From the NCBI GenBank assembly GCA_015655415.1, contig JAATFB010000034.1:1-37582 (forward strand): 37,582 bases of DNA, written 5' to 3'. Shown here piece by piece: positions 16,124-24,158 of this stretch. The position numbers and the translations under genes were made by a program. The notes under the pieces are model-generated. The model was not told where the DNA came from. It did no database searches and saw nothing but the letters and a program-made list of their open reading frames with translations. This DNA comes from Actinomycetales bacterium (GTDB taxonomy: Bacteria > Actinomycetota > Actinomycetes > Actinomycetales > Microbacteriaceae). Within the stretch, counting starts at the first letter, position 1, and each line of letters begins with the position of its first letter.

Positions 16124-16813
16124 TCAGCCGCGAAGGGACCAGGCAGGACGCTTCAGGAGCACATGCCCGCGAAGCAGGGTGAGACGCGTCCACGGCCCGG
16201 TCTCGTGCACGGTCACCGGTTCCTCCGGCTCCCCGAGGAAGCCCAGCGAGCGGGCGGCGAACGCGGCTCCGGCCGCGACGTATTCCAGTTCCGGCATGGG
16301 TCTGCTCCAGACCTCCGCGCGCACGCGTTGCACGAGCTGCTCCCCCGCCTCGTGCGGAATCGCGGACGCCACCTCGGCGATCCCCTCGTCCGCGGACCGC
16401 GCCAGCACCGCGGCGGTGGTCTCGCCGACGCGACGCCAGCCGCCGCGCGGCGGCGTTATCCCGGCCCAGGTGACGGTGCTCACCTGCAACGGCAGCCGGA
16501 TGCCGATCGGGTTGGCCTCCTCGTCCGCCTGGCGCGGGGCGTCCGCCGCGCGTGCCAGGCGGTCGAGCAGCGACCGGGTGGGGACGACGGCGTCGAAGAC
16601 AGCACCGGGGTCGGTCACGAACGTGCGCAGGCCGAGCACGGTGGGTATGCGATCGAGCAGGCCGCGTGGGTACAGCACGGCCGTGTATGCCGCCAGCACG
16701 CCGGAGCCGGCGATCAGTCGCACGGACCCGTCTTCGACGCGGCCCGCGCGCGACAGGTACACCTGGAGGTCGGAGACGGCGAGCGCATCGACCAGGGAGA
16801 AGGACTCACTCAT
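16124..16813 (-). CDS. Conserved actinobacterial protein of unknown function
   Basis: The 229-aa protein has no signal peptide or membrane helix and no motif that I can tie to a reaction. It begins MSESFSLVDAL; the most regular parts are V-A-S-A-I-P-H-E-A-G-E-Q-L near residue 150 and S-L-G-F-L-G-E-P-E-E near residue 190. Composition and codon use match the backbone, so it is a real gene. The mRNA is probably leaderless from TTTAGA (16820-16825, minus). That box overlaps the tesB -10 on the other strand, so the two genes may be controlled jointly. Confidence 0.8.
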   Translation of the reverse strand: MSESFSLVDALAVSDLQVYLSRAGRVEDGSVRLIAGSGVLAAYTAVLYPRGLLDRIPTVLGLRTFVTDPGAVFDAVVPTRSLLDRLARAADAPRQADEEANPIGIRLPLQVSTVTWAGITPPRGGWRRVGETTAAVLARSADEGIAEVASAIPHEAGEQLVQRVRAEVWSRPMPELEYVAAGAAFAARSLGFLGEPEEPVTVHETGPWTRLTLLRGHVLLKRPAWSLRG

Positions 16814-16819
16814 GTGCTG

Positions 16820-16827
16820 TCTAAACT
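16820..16827. promoter_or_regulatory. Overlapping divergent -10 boxes (conserved protein and tesB)
   Basis: Minus strand TTTAGA (16820-16825) lies six nt from the ATG at 16813. Plus strand TAAACT (16822-16827) lies six nt from an ATG at 16834. The eight shared bases mean that only one polymerase can open this site at a time. Confidence 0.5.
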
Positions 16828-16833
16828 AACGGA

Positions 16834-16905
16834 ATGCGACCCACGCCACGGTCGCGCTGCGCGCCCAGACGCGGCATCCCGCACACGATTCCAGAGGCAC
16901 CATGA
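16834..16905 (+). CDS. Leaderless 23-codon upstream ORF coupled to tesB
   Basis: An ATG six nt after the TAAACT box opens a 23-codon frame, rich in Arg and Pro (it starts MRPTPRSRCAP). Its TGA overlaps the tesB start as ATGA. The tesB ribosome site (GAGG) is inside it. Translation and coupling are inferred. Confidence 0.4.
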   Translation: MRPTPRSRCAPRRGIPHTIPEAP

Positions 16906-17771
16906 CGCTTCCCCTCGACGGCCTGCTCGCCGCTCTCGACCTGACCGACACCGGCGCCCGCACCGACGAGGACATCTTCACGGGACCGAGCCTGTGGATG
17001 CCGCACGGCCGAGTGTTCGGCGGCCAGGTCCTGGCCCAGTCTCTGGTCGCGGCGATGCGCACGATGCCGGAGGGCCGCGCCGTGCACTCGATGCACGGCT
17101 ACTTCCTTCGACCCGGCGACGTCAACGAGCACATCACGTTCTCCGTCGACCGCATCCACGACGGCCGGTCGTTCTCGACGCGCCGGACCCAGGCATACCA
17201 GCACGGACTGCCGATCCTGTCCATGATCGCCTCCTTCCAGGACCCGAGCGAGGGTCTCGAACACCAGGCCGAGATGCCCTCCGGCTTTCCGGGGCCCGAC
17301 GAGCTACCCAGCGACGCGGACATCCTGGCCGGCTTCGAGCATCCGATCGGCGTCTACTGGCGCACCGAGCGGCCGTTCGACCTGCGGCACGTCCCCTCCC
17401 CGGTATATCTCACGGTCGAGGGCGAACGGGTCGCGCACCAAGCCGTGTGGTTCAAGACGCTCGGACCGCTCCCGGACGATCCGGACCTGCACCGTGCCGC
17501 GCTCGCCTACGCCAGCGACTACTCGATCCTGGAACCGGTGATGCGACGCCACGGGATCAGCTGGTCCACCCCCGGCCTGAAGATGGCCAGCCTGGATCAC
17601 GCGATGTGGTGGCACCGGTTCAGCCGGGTGGACGAATGGCTGCTCTACGTACAGGAGTCGCCGAGCGCGACCGGCGGCCGCGGTCTGGCCACCGCCAACA
17701 TCTTCACACGCGAGGGCACGCTGGTGGCCACGGTCGCCCAGGAGGGGATGATCCGACTGGCGCATGGCTGA
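16902..17771 (+). CDS. tesB: Acyl-CoA thioesterase II
   Basis: The protein is 289 aa with the double-hotdog layout of TesB. The N-terminal hotdog contains GRVFGGQVLAQSL and SMHGYFLRPGD. The C-terminal hotdog carries the catalytic network: Asp232 in SLDHAMWWHR, the Ser/Thr pair in S-P-S-A-T (residues 253-257) and Gln280 in AQEGMIR. This matches the Asp, Thr and Gln of the E. coli enzyme. It hydrolyses medium- and long-chain acyl-CoA to free fatty acid and CoA in the cytoplasm. The start MTLPLDGLL follows a short leaderless ORF, and expression probably depends on passage of the ribosome through it. Confidence 0.95.
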   Translation: MTLPLDGLLAALDLTDTGARTDEDIFTGPSLWMPHGRVFGGQVLAQSLVAAMRTMPEGRAVHSMHGYFLRPGDVNEHITFSVDRIHDGRSFSTRRTQAYQHGLPILSMIASFQDPSEGLEHQAEMPSGFPGPDELPSDADILAGFEHPIGVYWRTERPFDLRHVPSPVYLTVEGERVAHQAVWFKTLGPLPDDPDLHRAALAYASDYSILEPVMRRHGISWSTPGLKMASLDHAMWWHRFSRVDEWLLYVQESPSATGGRGLATANIFTREGTLVATVAQEGMIRLAHG

Positions 17772-17833
17772 GCCGACGGCCGTCCGGTCACCGGCTCGCA
17801 CGGATCACCGGCCGCCTCCACCGTGCGTGGCGG

Positions 17834-18340
17834 GTGCGGGAGCGCGCCTCGTCTCAGCGCCGCCACAGCATCGCACGTCATGGTGATAGTGCTGCGGCCT
17901 CGGCGCGGCCGCCATCGGCGACGCGAGCGCGCAGACGTCGCGTCGCCCTAGGCGGGGCGAGCGTCGCCATGGCCGCCGTCGCTCTTGCCGGCTGTTCCGC
18001 CGACGGGGACCAGAGCGGCGGATCCTCCGGCGAGCACACCCGGGCCGGCTCCGCCACGGTCGAGCTGGCGAAGGTGCCGGTCGGCGGCGCGCTTGCGGCG
18101 ACGATCGACGATCAGCCCGTCGTGATCGCCCAGCCGACGGAAGGACGGGTCGTGGCGTTCTCCGCGGTCTGCCCGCACCAGGGATGCGTCGTGAAGCCGT
18201 CGGGCGACGAGTTCGACTGCCCGTGTCACGGCTCGCGCTTCGACGCAGCGACAGGGAAGGTGCTGCACGGGCCGGCCACACGCGGATTGACACGGCTCAC
18301 GGCATCCGTCGACGGCGGCACCGTGAACGTAAGACCCTGA
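17834..18340 (+). CDS. Rieske [2Fe-2S] protein with Tat-type lipoprotein signal
   Basis: The Rieske cluster motifs are clear: C-P-H-Q-G-C and, 16 residues later, C-P-C-H-G-S. Each supplies one Cys and one His ligand plus the cysteines of the stabilising disulphide. Upstream is a twin-arginine stretch (RRRRVALGG), a hydrophobic run and a lipobox ALAGC, so a folded protein is probably exported and lipid-anchored. It is an electron carrier of unknown partner; no cytochrome bc genes are near. The start is uncertain: the only usual in-frame starts are GTG 17834, with a weak site, and ATG 17969, which is too late for the signal. Convergent with the thioesterase downstream. Confidence 0.8.
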   Translation: MRERASSQRRHSIARHGDSAAASARPPSATRARRRRVALGGASVAMAAVALAGCSADGDQSGGSSGEHTRAGSATVELAKVPVGGALAATIDDQPVVIAQPTEGRVVAFSAVCPHQGCVVKPSGDEFDCPCHGSRFDAATGKVLHGPATRGLTRLTASVDGGTVNVRP

Positions 18341-18435
18341 GGACGGCGCGACCGTGACGGAGCGAGCATGAGGACGGCGCGACCATCGAACCCCGGCGCT
18401 CGAACGTGGGCTCCGAGGGCGCCGGCGCGTGACGT

Positions 18436-18460
18436 CGGCGCCGCGGTGATGGCGGCGCCG
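18436..18460. terminator. Hairpin between convergent Rieske and thioesterase genes
   Basis: A 9-bp perfect stem (CGGCGCCGC/GCGGCGCCG) with a 7-nt loop, close to the thioesterase stop. No T tract. Confidence 0.45.
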
Positions 18461-18464
18461 GAGC

Positions 18465-18947
18465 TCACCGACGGTGGAACTCGATCGCCGGCTCCTGATA
18501 GGGCGACCAGGCAACGCGTTCCCGATCGTTGACGCGGCGCGGACGGCCGGTGGCCGCATCGACGAGCACGATCGTCGTCGCGGCGCGCGAATACAGGGTC
18601 GCCGGCTCGAGCCCGGCAGGCGACCAGACCTCATAGCACAGTTCGAGGCTCGCTCCGCCGATCGCTGCGACCCAGATCTGGATGTCCAGGGGCTTGCGCA
18701 TGTAGGGGATCGGAGCGAGGTACTCGATCTCCTGGCGCGCGATGAGGCTCAGGGTGTCCGCACCCGGACGGCTGTCCAGCACGGCGGTCGAGGCGCCCAG
18801 CGCCTCGCCCCGATCGACGTCGTCCTCGGAGTCATCCGTCCACAGGGCCACGATCCTGGCCTCCTCGAGAAGCCGCAGCATCTCGGCGTTGTTCACATGG
18901 CCGTAGGCATCCAGGTCGCTCCAGCGCAGCCGGATCGGCACCCTCAT
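18465..18947 (-). CDS. 4-hydroxybenzoyl-CoA-type hotdog thioesterase
   Basis: The protein is 160 aa with a single hotdog domain. The motif W-S-D-L-D-A-Y-G-H-V-N-N near residues 9-20 is the classic D-x-x-G-H-V-N-N of the 4HBT/YbgC family, in which the Asp is catalytic. The substrate is some acyl-CoA; the exact chain cannot be told. It starts 10 nt after the ettA stop (ATG 18947; a GTG at 18953 is also possible) with no clear ribosome site, so translation probably follows from ettA. Together they form a two-gene unit. Confidence 0.88.
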   Translation of the reverse strand: MRVPIRLRWSDLDAYGHVNNAEMLRLLEEARIVALWTDDSEDDVDRGEALGASTAVLDSRPGADTLSLIARQEIEYLAPIPYMRKPLDIQIWVAAIGGASLELCYEVWSPAGLEPATLYSRAATTIVLVDAATGRPRRVNDRERVAWSPYQEPAIEFHRR

Positions 18948-18957
18948 CCGCACGGAT

Positions 18958-20640
18958 TCAGTCTCTCGTGAGCTTGCGGTACGCGGATCGATGCGGCTTC
19001 GCGGCGTCCGGACCCAGGCGCTCCACCTTGTTCTGCTCATATGCCTCGAAGTTGCCCTCGAACCAGTACCAGTTCGCCGGGTCGTCGCTGGTCCCCTCGT
19101 AGGCGAGGATGTGCGTGGCGATGCGGTCGAGGAACCATCGATCGTGGGTGATGACCACGGCGCAGCCGGGGAACTCGAGCAGAGCGTTCTCCAGGCTGGA
19201 GAGGGTCTCGACGTCGAGGTCGTTCGTCGGCTCGTCGAGCAGGAGCAGGTTGCCGCCCTGCTTGAGGGTGAGGGCGAGGTTGAGCCGGTTCCGTTCGCCG
19301 CCGGAGAGCACGCCCGCCTTCTTCTGCTGATCCGGGCCCTTGAACCCGAAGGTCGACACATAGGCTCGGCTGGGCACTTCGGTCTTGCCGACCTGGATGT
19401 AGTCCAGGCCGTCTGAGACCACCTCCCACAGCGTCTTGTTGGGGTCGATCCCGCCACGCGACTGGTCGACGTAGGAGATCTCGACGGTCTCGCCGATCTT
19501 CAGCTCACCGCCGTCGAGCGGCTCGAGTCCCACGATCGTCTTGAACAGCGTCGTCTTTCCCACGCCGTTCGGACCGATGACGCCGACGATTCCGTTGCGC
19601 GGCAGCGTGAAGCTCAGCCCGTCGATGAGCGTGCGATCGTCGAAGCCCTTCCGCAGGTTCTTCGCCTCGATCACCAGCTGGCCGAGCCGCGGCCCGGGCG
19701 GAATCTGGATCTCCTCGAAATCGAGCTTGCGGCTGCGCTCCGCCTCCGCGGCCATCTCCTCATACCGTGCGAGTCGTGCCTTCGACTTGGCTTGCCGTCC
19801 CTTCGCCCCGCTGCGCACCCACTCGAGCTCGTCGGCGAGGCGTTTGGCCAGCTTGGCATCCTTCTTTCCCTGCACCTGCAGGCGTTCGCGCTTCTTCTCC
19901 AGGTAGGTGGAGTAGTTGCCCTCGTAGGGGTACAGGTGCCCACGGTCGACCTCGGCGATCCACTCCGCGACGTGGTCCAGGAAGTATCGGTCGTGCGTCA
20001 CGGCGAGCACCGCACCCGGGTACTTCTGCAGATGCTGCTCCAGCCAGAGCACGCTCTCGGCGTCGAGGTGGTTCGTCGGCTCGTCCAGCAGGAGCAGGTC
20101 GGGCTTCTGCAGCAGCAGCCTGCACAGCGCAACACGGCGCCGCTCGCCGCCGGAGAGCACGGAGACCGGGGTGTCCGAGGGCGGGCAGCGGAGGGCGTCC
20201 ATCGCCTGTTCCAGCTGGGAGTCGAGATCCCATGCGTCTGCGGCGTCGATCTGCTCCTGAAGGGTGCCCATCTCCGCCAGCAGGGTGTCGAAGTCCGCGT
20301 CGGGCTCTGCCATGGCCGCCGAGATCTCATTGAACCGGTCGACCTTCGCCTTGATCTCGCCGACGCCCTCCTGCACGTTCTCCAAGACGGTCCTCGACTC
20401 GTCGAGCTCCGGCTCCTGGAGGAGGATGCCGACGCTGTAACCGGGTGACAGCTTCGCCTCGCCGTTGGAGGGGGTGTCGAGCCCGGCCATGATCTTCAGG
20501 ATGGTGGACTTTCCGGCACCGTTGGGACCGACCACGCCGATCTTCGCACCGGGCAGGAACGCCATGGTGACGTCGTCGAGGATGAGCTTGTCGCCCACCG
20601 CCTTCCGGGCGCGCACCATCGAATAGATATATTCGGCCAT
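18958..20640 (-). CDS. ettA: Energy-dependent translational throttle protein EttA (ABC-F)
   Basis: The protein is 560 aa with two ABC domains in one chain and no membrane helix, the ABC-F layout. Walker A motifs are GPNGAGKST (first domain) and GPNGVGKTT (second). The signatures are LSGGERRRVALCR and LSGGERNRLNLAL, and both Walker B motifs read LLLLDEPTN. The linker carries the charged P-site tRNA-interacting region, and an arm insertion is present in the first domain. EttA binds the ribosomal E site and gates the first peptide bond according to ATP level. The leaderless start MAEYIYSMVRARK is set by TAGACT 7 nt upstream. Confidence 0.96.
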   Translation of the reverse strand: MAEYIYSMVRARKAVGDKLILDDVTMAFLPGAKIGVVGPNGAGKSTILKIMAGLDTPSNGEAKLSPGYSVGILLQEPELDESRTVLENVQEGVGEIKAKVDRFNEISAAMAEPDADFDTLLAEMGTLQEQIDAADAWDLDSQLEQAMDALRCPPSDTPVSVLSGGERRRVALCRLLLQKPDLLLLDEPTNHLDAESVLWLEQHLQKYPGAVLAVTHDRYFLDHVAEWIAEVDRGHLYPYEGNYSTYLEKKRERLQVQGKKDAKLAKRLADELEWVRSGAKGRQAKSKARLARYEEMAAEAERSRKLDFEEIQIPPGPRLGQLVIEAKNLRKGFDDRTLIDGLSFTLPRNGIVGVIGPNGVGKTTLFKTIVGLEPLDGGELKIGETVEISYVDQSRGGIDPNKTLWEVVSDGLDYIQVGKTEVPSRAYVSTFGFKGPDQQKKAGVLSGGERNRLNLALTLKQGGNLLLLDEPTNDLDVETLSSLENALLEFPGCAVVITHDRWFLDRIATHILAYEGTSDDPANWYWFEGNFEAYEQNKVERLGPDAAKPHRSAYRKLTRD

Positions 20641-20647
20641 GCGTTCC

Positions 20648-20653
20648 AGTCTA
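20648..20653 (-). promoter_or_regulatory. -10 box of leaderless ettA
   Basis: TAGACT on the minus strand followed by 7 nt and the ATG at 20640. Confidence 0.6.
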
Positions 20654-20714
20654 TGGTCGCGGGCGCCGTGGCCTCGCCGTTGCGGCGGAGCAGGCCGGGG
20701 CGTCCGATCGCGTC

Positions 20715-21221
20715 CTACTGAATGGGCACGGTGTCTCCGATGAGGCACTTGCCGGTGGCCAGCACGGGCGCGACGGTGCTGTGGTAGCCGCCGATGTCCG
20801 CGCCGAACTGGCCGATCAGGCATCCGCCGTTGATCAACACGGAGAACTGCACGGAGCCGGGGCTGAGGTTCACCGTCGTCTTGTCGGCGGTCATCTGCAT
20901 GGCGGATTTCGAGAAGCCGGCCGCGGCGAGGCCATCGACGAACTGCTGCGCCGAGGGGTTCTTCAGCGCGGTGATCGTGCGATTGTTGACGTAGTCGAAG
21001 AAGTCACGGTTCTGCTGTGCCGTGCCGTTCGGGTTCAGCGTGGGCAACGCGCTCGGGACGGGCGCGGACGACTGCGTGGTCGTCGGCGTAGCCGACCGCG
21101 TCGGAGCGGGCGTGGGCGCGTTCGCTCCGCACGCGGACAGCCAGACGACGAGTGCCACGGTTCCTGCGACCGCCGCAAGGCCGGCCGACAGGCGCCCCCG
21201 CGGTTGCCGGGCATCGGTCAC
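20715..21221 (-). CDS. Secreted lipoprotein, DUF6993-like
   Basis: The 168-aa protein has a signal peptide (GRLSAGLAAVAGTVALVVWL) and lipobox LSAC, followed by a long Pro/Thr/Ser linker of about 35 residues. The compact C-terminal domain contains two Cys segments, G-G-C-L-I-G-Q and G-K-C-L-I-G-D, which may form a disulphide. This matches the DUF6993 family of Microbacteriaceae, as I recall it; the function is unknown. The start is GTG 21221 with AAGGGAG nine nt upstream; a TAGACT at 21273-21278 on the minus strand is a good -10. Same strand as ettA but the 74-nt gap and leaderless ettA suggest separate transcripts. Confidence 0.8.
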   Translation of the reverse strand: MTDARQPRGRLSAGLAAVAGTVALVVWLSACGANAPTPAPTRSATPTTTQSSAPVPSALPTLNPNGTAQQNRDFFDYVNNRTITALKNPSAQQFVDGLAAAGFSKSAMQMTADKTTVNLSPGSVQFSVLINGGCLIGQFGADIGGYHSTVAPVLATGKCLIGDTVPIQ

Positions 21222-21272
21222 GGATCCGACTCCCTTCCCGTCGCCGGACGCGGTCCGAGTCGACGCGTGAGC

Positions 21273-21278
21273 AGTCTA
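21273..21278 (-). promoter_or_regulatory. -10 box of the DUF6993-like lipoprotein gene
   Basis: TAGACT on the minus strand, giving a leader of about 45 nt that contains a ribosome site. Confidence 0.5.
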
Positions 21279-21369
21279 GGGCGCGGAATCCGGTATGGCA
21301 TGGGGGCCGGCGTCGCCTCGTCGCCCTGTCGCCCGGCGGCCACGCACCGGTCGGGTCGGAGCACGGGCG

Positions 21370-21945
21370 TCAGAACGGCGGCTCCACCGCGGTCTCCAGG
21401 TGTCGCACCTCCGCGTCATTCGGCGCCTGCTCCAGCGCGCCGCCATCCGTGTCGCGTGCGAGCTGCGGCCGCGCCCCTGGCGCGCTCCCTCCGGGAACGG
21501 CCCAGCCATCGGCGTCCACGGCACCGCGCTCCGTCCGCTCCGGCGTCGAGCCGCCGGCCGTCTCGTCCGGACCCGTGCGCGCCGGACCGCTCGCCGCCTT
21601 CGCGAGGGTGCTGGTGCCGAACGTGAGGTCATGGCCGATGGCGTCCGCGATGAGCTGCACCGTGGTGCCGTGCCGCCCGTCCTTCTCCCATTCGTTCACC
21701 CGCAGCCGGCCGCTCACCACAACCCGGTCTCCCTTGTTCAGGGATTGCGAGCCGTGTTCGGCGAGACGGCGGAAGGCGACGACGGTGTACCAGTTCGTCT
21801 CACCGTTCTCCCATCCGCTCGCCTCCCGATTGAACTTGCGCTGCGTCGACCCGAGCCGGAAGGTGAGCCGGGCGAGCCCGTCGCCCACGATGGCGAGCGC
21901 GGGCGGGGTACCAACGACCCCCGTTGCAGAGATGGTGTCAGGCAT
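21370..21945 (-). CDS. ssb: Single-stranded DNA-binding protein
   Basis: The protein is 191 aa with an OB fold in residues 1-115: MPDTISATGVVGTPP, F-N-R-E-A-S-G-W-E-N-G-E-T-N-W-Y-T-V-V-A-F-R-R-L-A, and K-G-D-R-V-V-V-S-G-R-L. The tail is long, acidic and Gly/Pro/Ala-rich and ends A-V-E-P-P-F, close to the D-x-x-P-F tip by which SSB recruits partner enzymes. Actinobacteria often carry two SSBs; the essential one sits between rpsF and rpsR, which are absent here, so this is probably the accessory SsbB-type paralogue. AAGGAG lies about 10 nt before the ATG. The 231-nt gap to the divergent gene holds both promoters. Confidence 0.9.
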   Translation of the reverse strand: MPDTISATGVVGTPPALAIVGDGLARLTFRLGSTQRKFNREASGWENGETNWYTVVAFRRLAEHGSQSLNKGDRVVVSGRLRVNEWEKDGRHGTTVQLIADAIGHDLTFGTSTLAKAASGPARTGPDETAGGSTPERTERGAVDADGWAVPGGSAPGARPQLARDTDGGALEQAPNDAEVRHLETAVEPPF

Positions 21946-22163
21946 TCTCGTGTCTCCTTCGATCGCGTGTTCCGAGATCGACTCCGCGCGCGCGGGCCGT
22001 GACTCCACTGTGGCCGCGCCGGCGAGGGCGCTGGAGGCGCGCGGCCGATGTGGTGGATGAGAAGCCCGGTGCGATGGCTGTGGACGACGAGTCTGTGGGC
22101 GCCGGCCACGCTCGTGATCACAGGAACACGGCATGGCTGCGCGAAGATCGACACCGACACGGG

Positions 22164-22169
22164 TAGTCT
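22164..22169 (+). promoter_or_regulatory. -10 box of leaderless membrane protein gene
   Basis: TAGTCT followed by 7 nt and the ATG at 22177. Confidence 0.5.
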
Positions 22170-22176
22170 CCGGCCC

Positions 22177-22926
22177 ATGCAGTGGTGGAATGACTTCTCT
22201 CAGTGGCTCACGTCCCAGGACGCGCGGCCGGTGATCTTCACCGCGATCGTGCTCCTGGTCTCCATCGTCGTCGCCGGGCTGCTGTCGGCCTGGATCGCGC
22301 GCGGCGCGATCCGAGGGCTGCTCTCGCGCGCGGAGCGCGAGCAGAAGGCCGCCGCCGTCGCCGCCCTGGTGGACGCCGCCGTGGAGGCGTCCGTCTGGAA
22401 CTCGTTGACGCCTGCTGAGCAGTTGCTCTCCGATCGCTCGGTGGGTCAGGCGGACATCCAGGTTCGCCTGCTTCCGCTGAAGGGCGCGGCCGTCGCCGCC
22501 GACTGGGCCGCGCACCAGCTCGCGGAGCTCAAGCGCAACTCGGCCACGTACGGCTACAGCCTCGAACCGGCGATCGTCGAGTTCCGCGACCGGCTCGTGG
22601 AGTGGCAGAACAAGCCGCGCCGCTCACGTCGCCTCTTCCTCGAAGATCTCGAGAGGTGGCGCTTCGAGCGCACCACCACCGGCGATGCGGAGTCCGCGTA
22701 TGCGGAACAGGACGACTGGGTCGCCAAGCAGCACCACGAGCGCTTCGTCGCGGGCTCCGCGGCCGACGCGACCACCGCCTCATCTGGGCTCCCGGCACGG
22801 GACTCCGCGCAAGAGTCTGCGCCTGCGGCAGCCGACGACACCGCCCTGCTCGAGGACTACAGCGCCATCGCCAGCCCGGTCGGCGCCTACGCGGCGCGCA
22901 AGCCCACCGGGCTCGAGGAGAGCTGA
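22177..22926 (+). CDS. Conserved actinobacterial membrane-anchored protein
   Basis: The protein is 249 aa. A single hydrophobic helix (about residues 18-42) anchors it, with the rest probably in the cytoplasm. The soluble part is helical and charged, with a conserved-looking core (ADWAAHQLAELKRNSATYGY) and a loosely ordered Ala/Ser/Asp tail. No catalytic motif is visible. Codon use is that of the backbone. It is transcribed divergently from ssb and convergently to nadE; no functional link is evident. Confidence 0.8.
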   Translation: MQWWNDFSQWLTSQDARPVIFTAIVLLVSIVVAGLLSAWIARGAIRGLLSRAEREQKAAAVAALVDAAVEASVWNSLTPAEQLLSDRSVGQADIQVRLLPLKGAAVAADWAAHQLAELKRNSATYGYSLEPAIVEFRDRLVEWQNKPRRSRRLFLEDLERWRFERTTTGDAESAYAEQDDWVAKQHHERFVAGSAADATTASSGLPARDSAQESAPAAADDTALLEDYSAIASPVGAYAARKPTGLEES

Positions 22927-23022
22927 GCGAGCGGTCCCGCGCGATGCGCTGAGCGTTCGTCCGCCGCAGTCGTTCACCATCGCTTGCGCGGCAGCCGTCC
23001 GTCGCGCCTCATACGGCCGCGG

Positions 23023-23847
23023 TCAGGAACGCCACCACGTGTCGAACGGAGTCACGGGGGTGCGCCGCTTGTGCTCCGTGGACAGGTACTTCGCCTCGAT
23101 GGCTTCGGCGATGGCATCCGGCACGTCCATGCCCTCGAGATACGCGTCGATGTCCCGATACCGGATGCCGAGGTTGTCCTCGTCGGCCTGCCCGGGGGTC
23201 TCGTCGAGCAGATCCGCGGTGGGCGACTTCTCGTACAGTCGCGAGGGCGCTCCGAGGTGCTCGAGGATCTGCCGGCCCTGGCTCTTGGTCAGCCCGGTGA
23301 GGGGCGTGATGTCCACGCCGCCGTCGCCGAACTTCGTGAAGAAGCCCGTGACGGCCTCGGCCGCGTGATCGGTGCCCACCACCAGAAGGCGGCGCTGGCA
23401 GGCGAGCGCGTACTGGGCGACCATGCGCATCCTCGCCTTCACATTCCCCTTGGTGAAGTCGTGGATCGGCTCGCCGGTCGCATCGGCGAACTCCGCGGCG
23501 ACCCCGTCCACGCCGCGCTGCACATTGAAGGTGACGGCCCGTTGCGGCCGGATGAACTGGATCGCCAGCTTCGCGTCCTCCTCGTCTGCCTGCACCGCGT
23601 AGGGCAGACGCATCGCGATGAACTCGGCCTCGGCTCCGGACGCCAGCATCCGCTCGGCCGCGAGCTGACAAAGCCGCCCGGTGAGCGTCGAGTCCTGACC
23701 GCCGCTGATGCCGAGGACGAAACCGCGTGAGCCCGACGACCGGGCGTAGTCCACGAGGAACGAGACACGGGCCTCCACCTCTACGGCGGGGTCGATCGAT
23801 GGCTTCACATTGAGCTGGCGGATGATCTCCGCCTGGATTTCGCGCAT
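23023..23847 (-). CDS. nadE: Ammonia-dependent NAD+ synthetase
   Basis: The protein is 274 aa, the size of NH3-dependent NadE without the glutaminase domain that many actinobacteria have. The ATP pyrophosphatase loop SGGQDS is at residues 48-53. The deamido-NAD and ATP sites are seen in [30 protein letters not shown] and D-G-G-V-D-I-T-P. It converts nicotinate adenine dinucleotide, ATP and ammonia to NAD+. The ATG at 23847 is preferred to the GTG at 23856, since TAAAGT ends 7 nt before it (leaderless). Confidence 0.95.
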   Translation of the reverse strand: MREIQAEIIRQLNVKPSIDPAVEVEARVSFLVDYARSSGSRGFVLGISGGQDSTLTGRLCQLAAERMLASGAEAEFIAMRLPYAVQADEEDAKLAIQFIRPQRAVTFNVQRGVDGVAAEFADATGEPIHDFTKGNVKARMRMVAQYALACQRRLLVVGTDHAAEAVTGFFTKFGDGGVDITPLTGLTKSQGRQILEHLGAPSRLYEKSPTADLLDETPGQADEDNLGIRYRDIDAYLEGMDVPDAIAEAIEAKYLSTEHKRRTPVTPFDTWWRS

Positions 23848-23854
23848 GGTGTGC

Positions 23855-23860
23855 ACTTTA
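23855..23860 (-). promoter_or_regulatory. -10 box of leaderless nadE
   Basis: TAAAGT on the minus strand followed by 7 nt and the ATG at 23847. Confidence 0.5.
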
Positions 23861-24158
23861 TTCCGGTCGTGTTTCGGGCGCGCTACGTCGGATCCGCCGG
23901 GTCGCGTCGGCGCATGGCGGTCTCCGCCCGCGGAACGGCCGGTCGCATCGGAACGCCGAGCGCGCGGCGTCCGGATGGCTGCTGATGGGCCATGTCAGAC
24001 GGTGGATGTTCGTTCCCGTGGCGACGACCACGTCAAGCCGGGCGAGCACGCCGTCCGAGAGCACGATCATCTCCGTCCGACCGAAGCTCCCGCACGGTCG
24101 TCTCGATCGGTCTGAGCGCCGAGGCGGGCGGTGGGCGAGCCCGCCGAGGGCGCACCAC
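23861..24158. other. About 300-bp gap between nadE and the GH127 fragment
   Basis: No gene with a believable start or known motif was found. A minus-strand frame reads E-M-I-V-L-S-D-G-V-L-A-R-L-D-V-V-V-A near 24000-24070, which looks protein-like and might be debris of a gene lost with the rest of the arabinofuranosidase locus. I cannot identify it. Confidence 0.4.

Noticed and set aside
18338..18384. 16-bp direct repeat (18338-18353 and 18369-18384)
   Set aside because: Short and isolated at the end of the Rieske gene; no element or third copy is seen, so it is not reported as a mobile element end.
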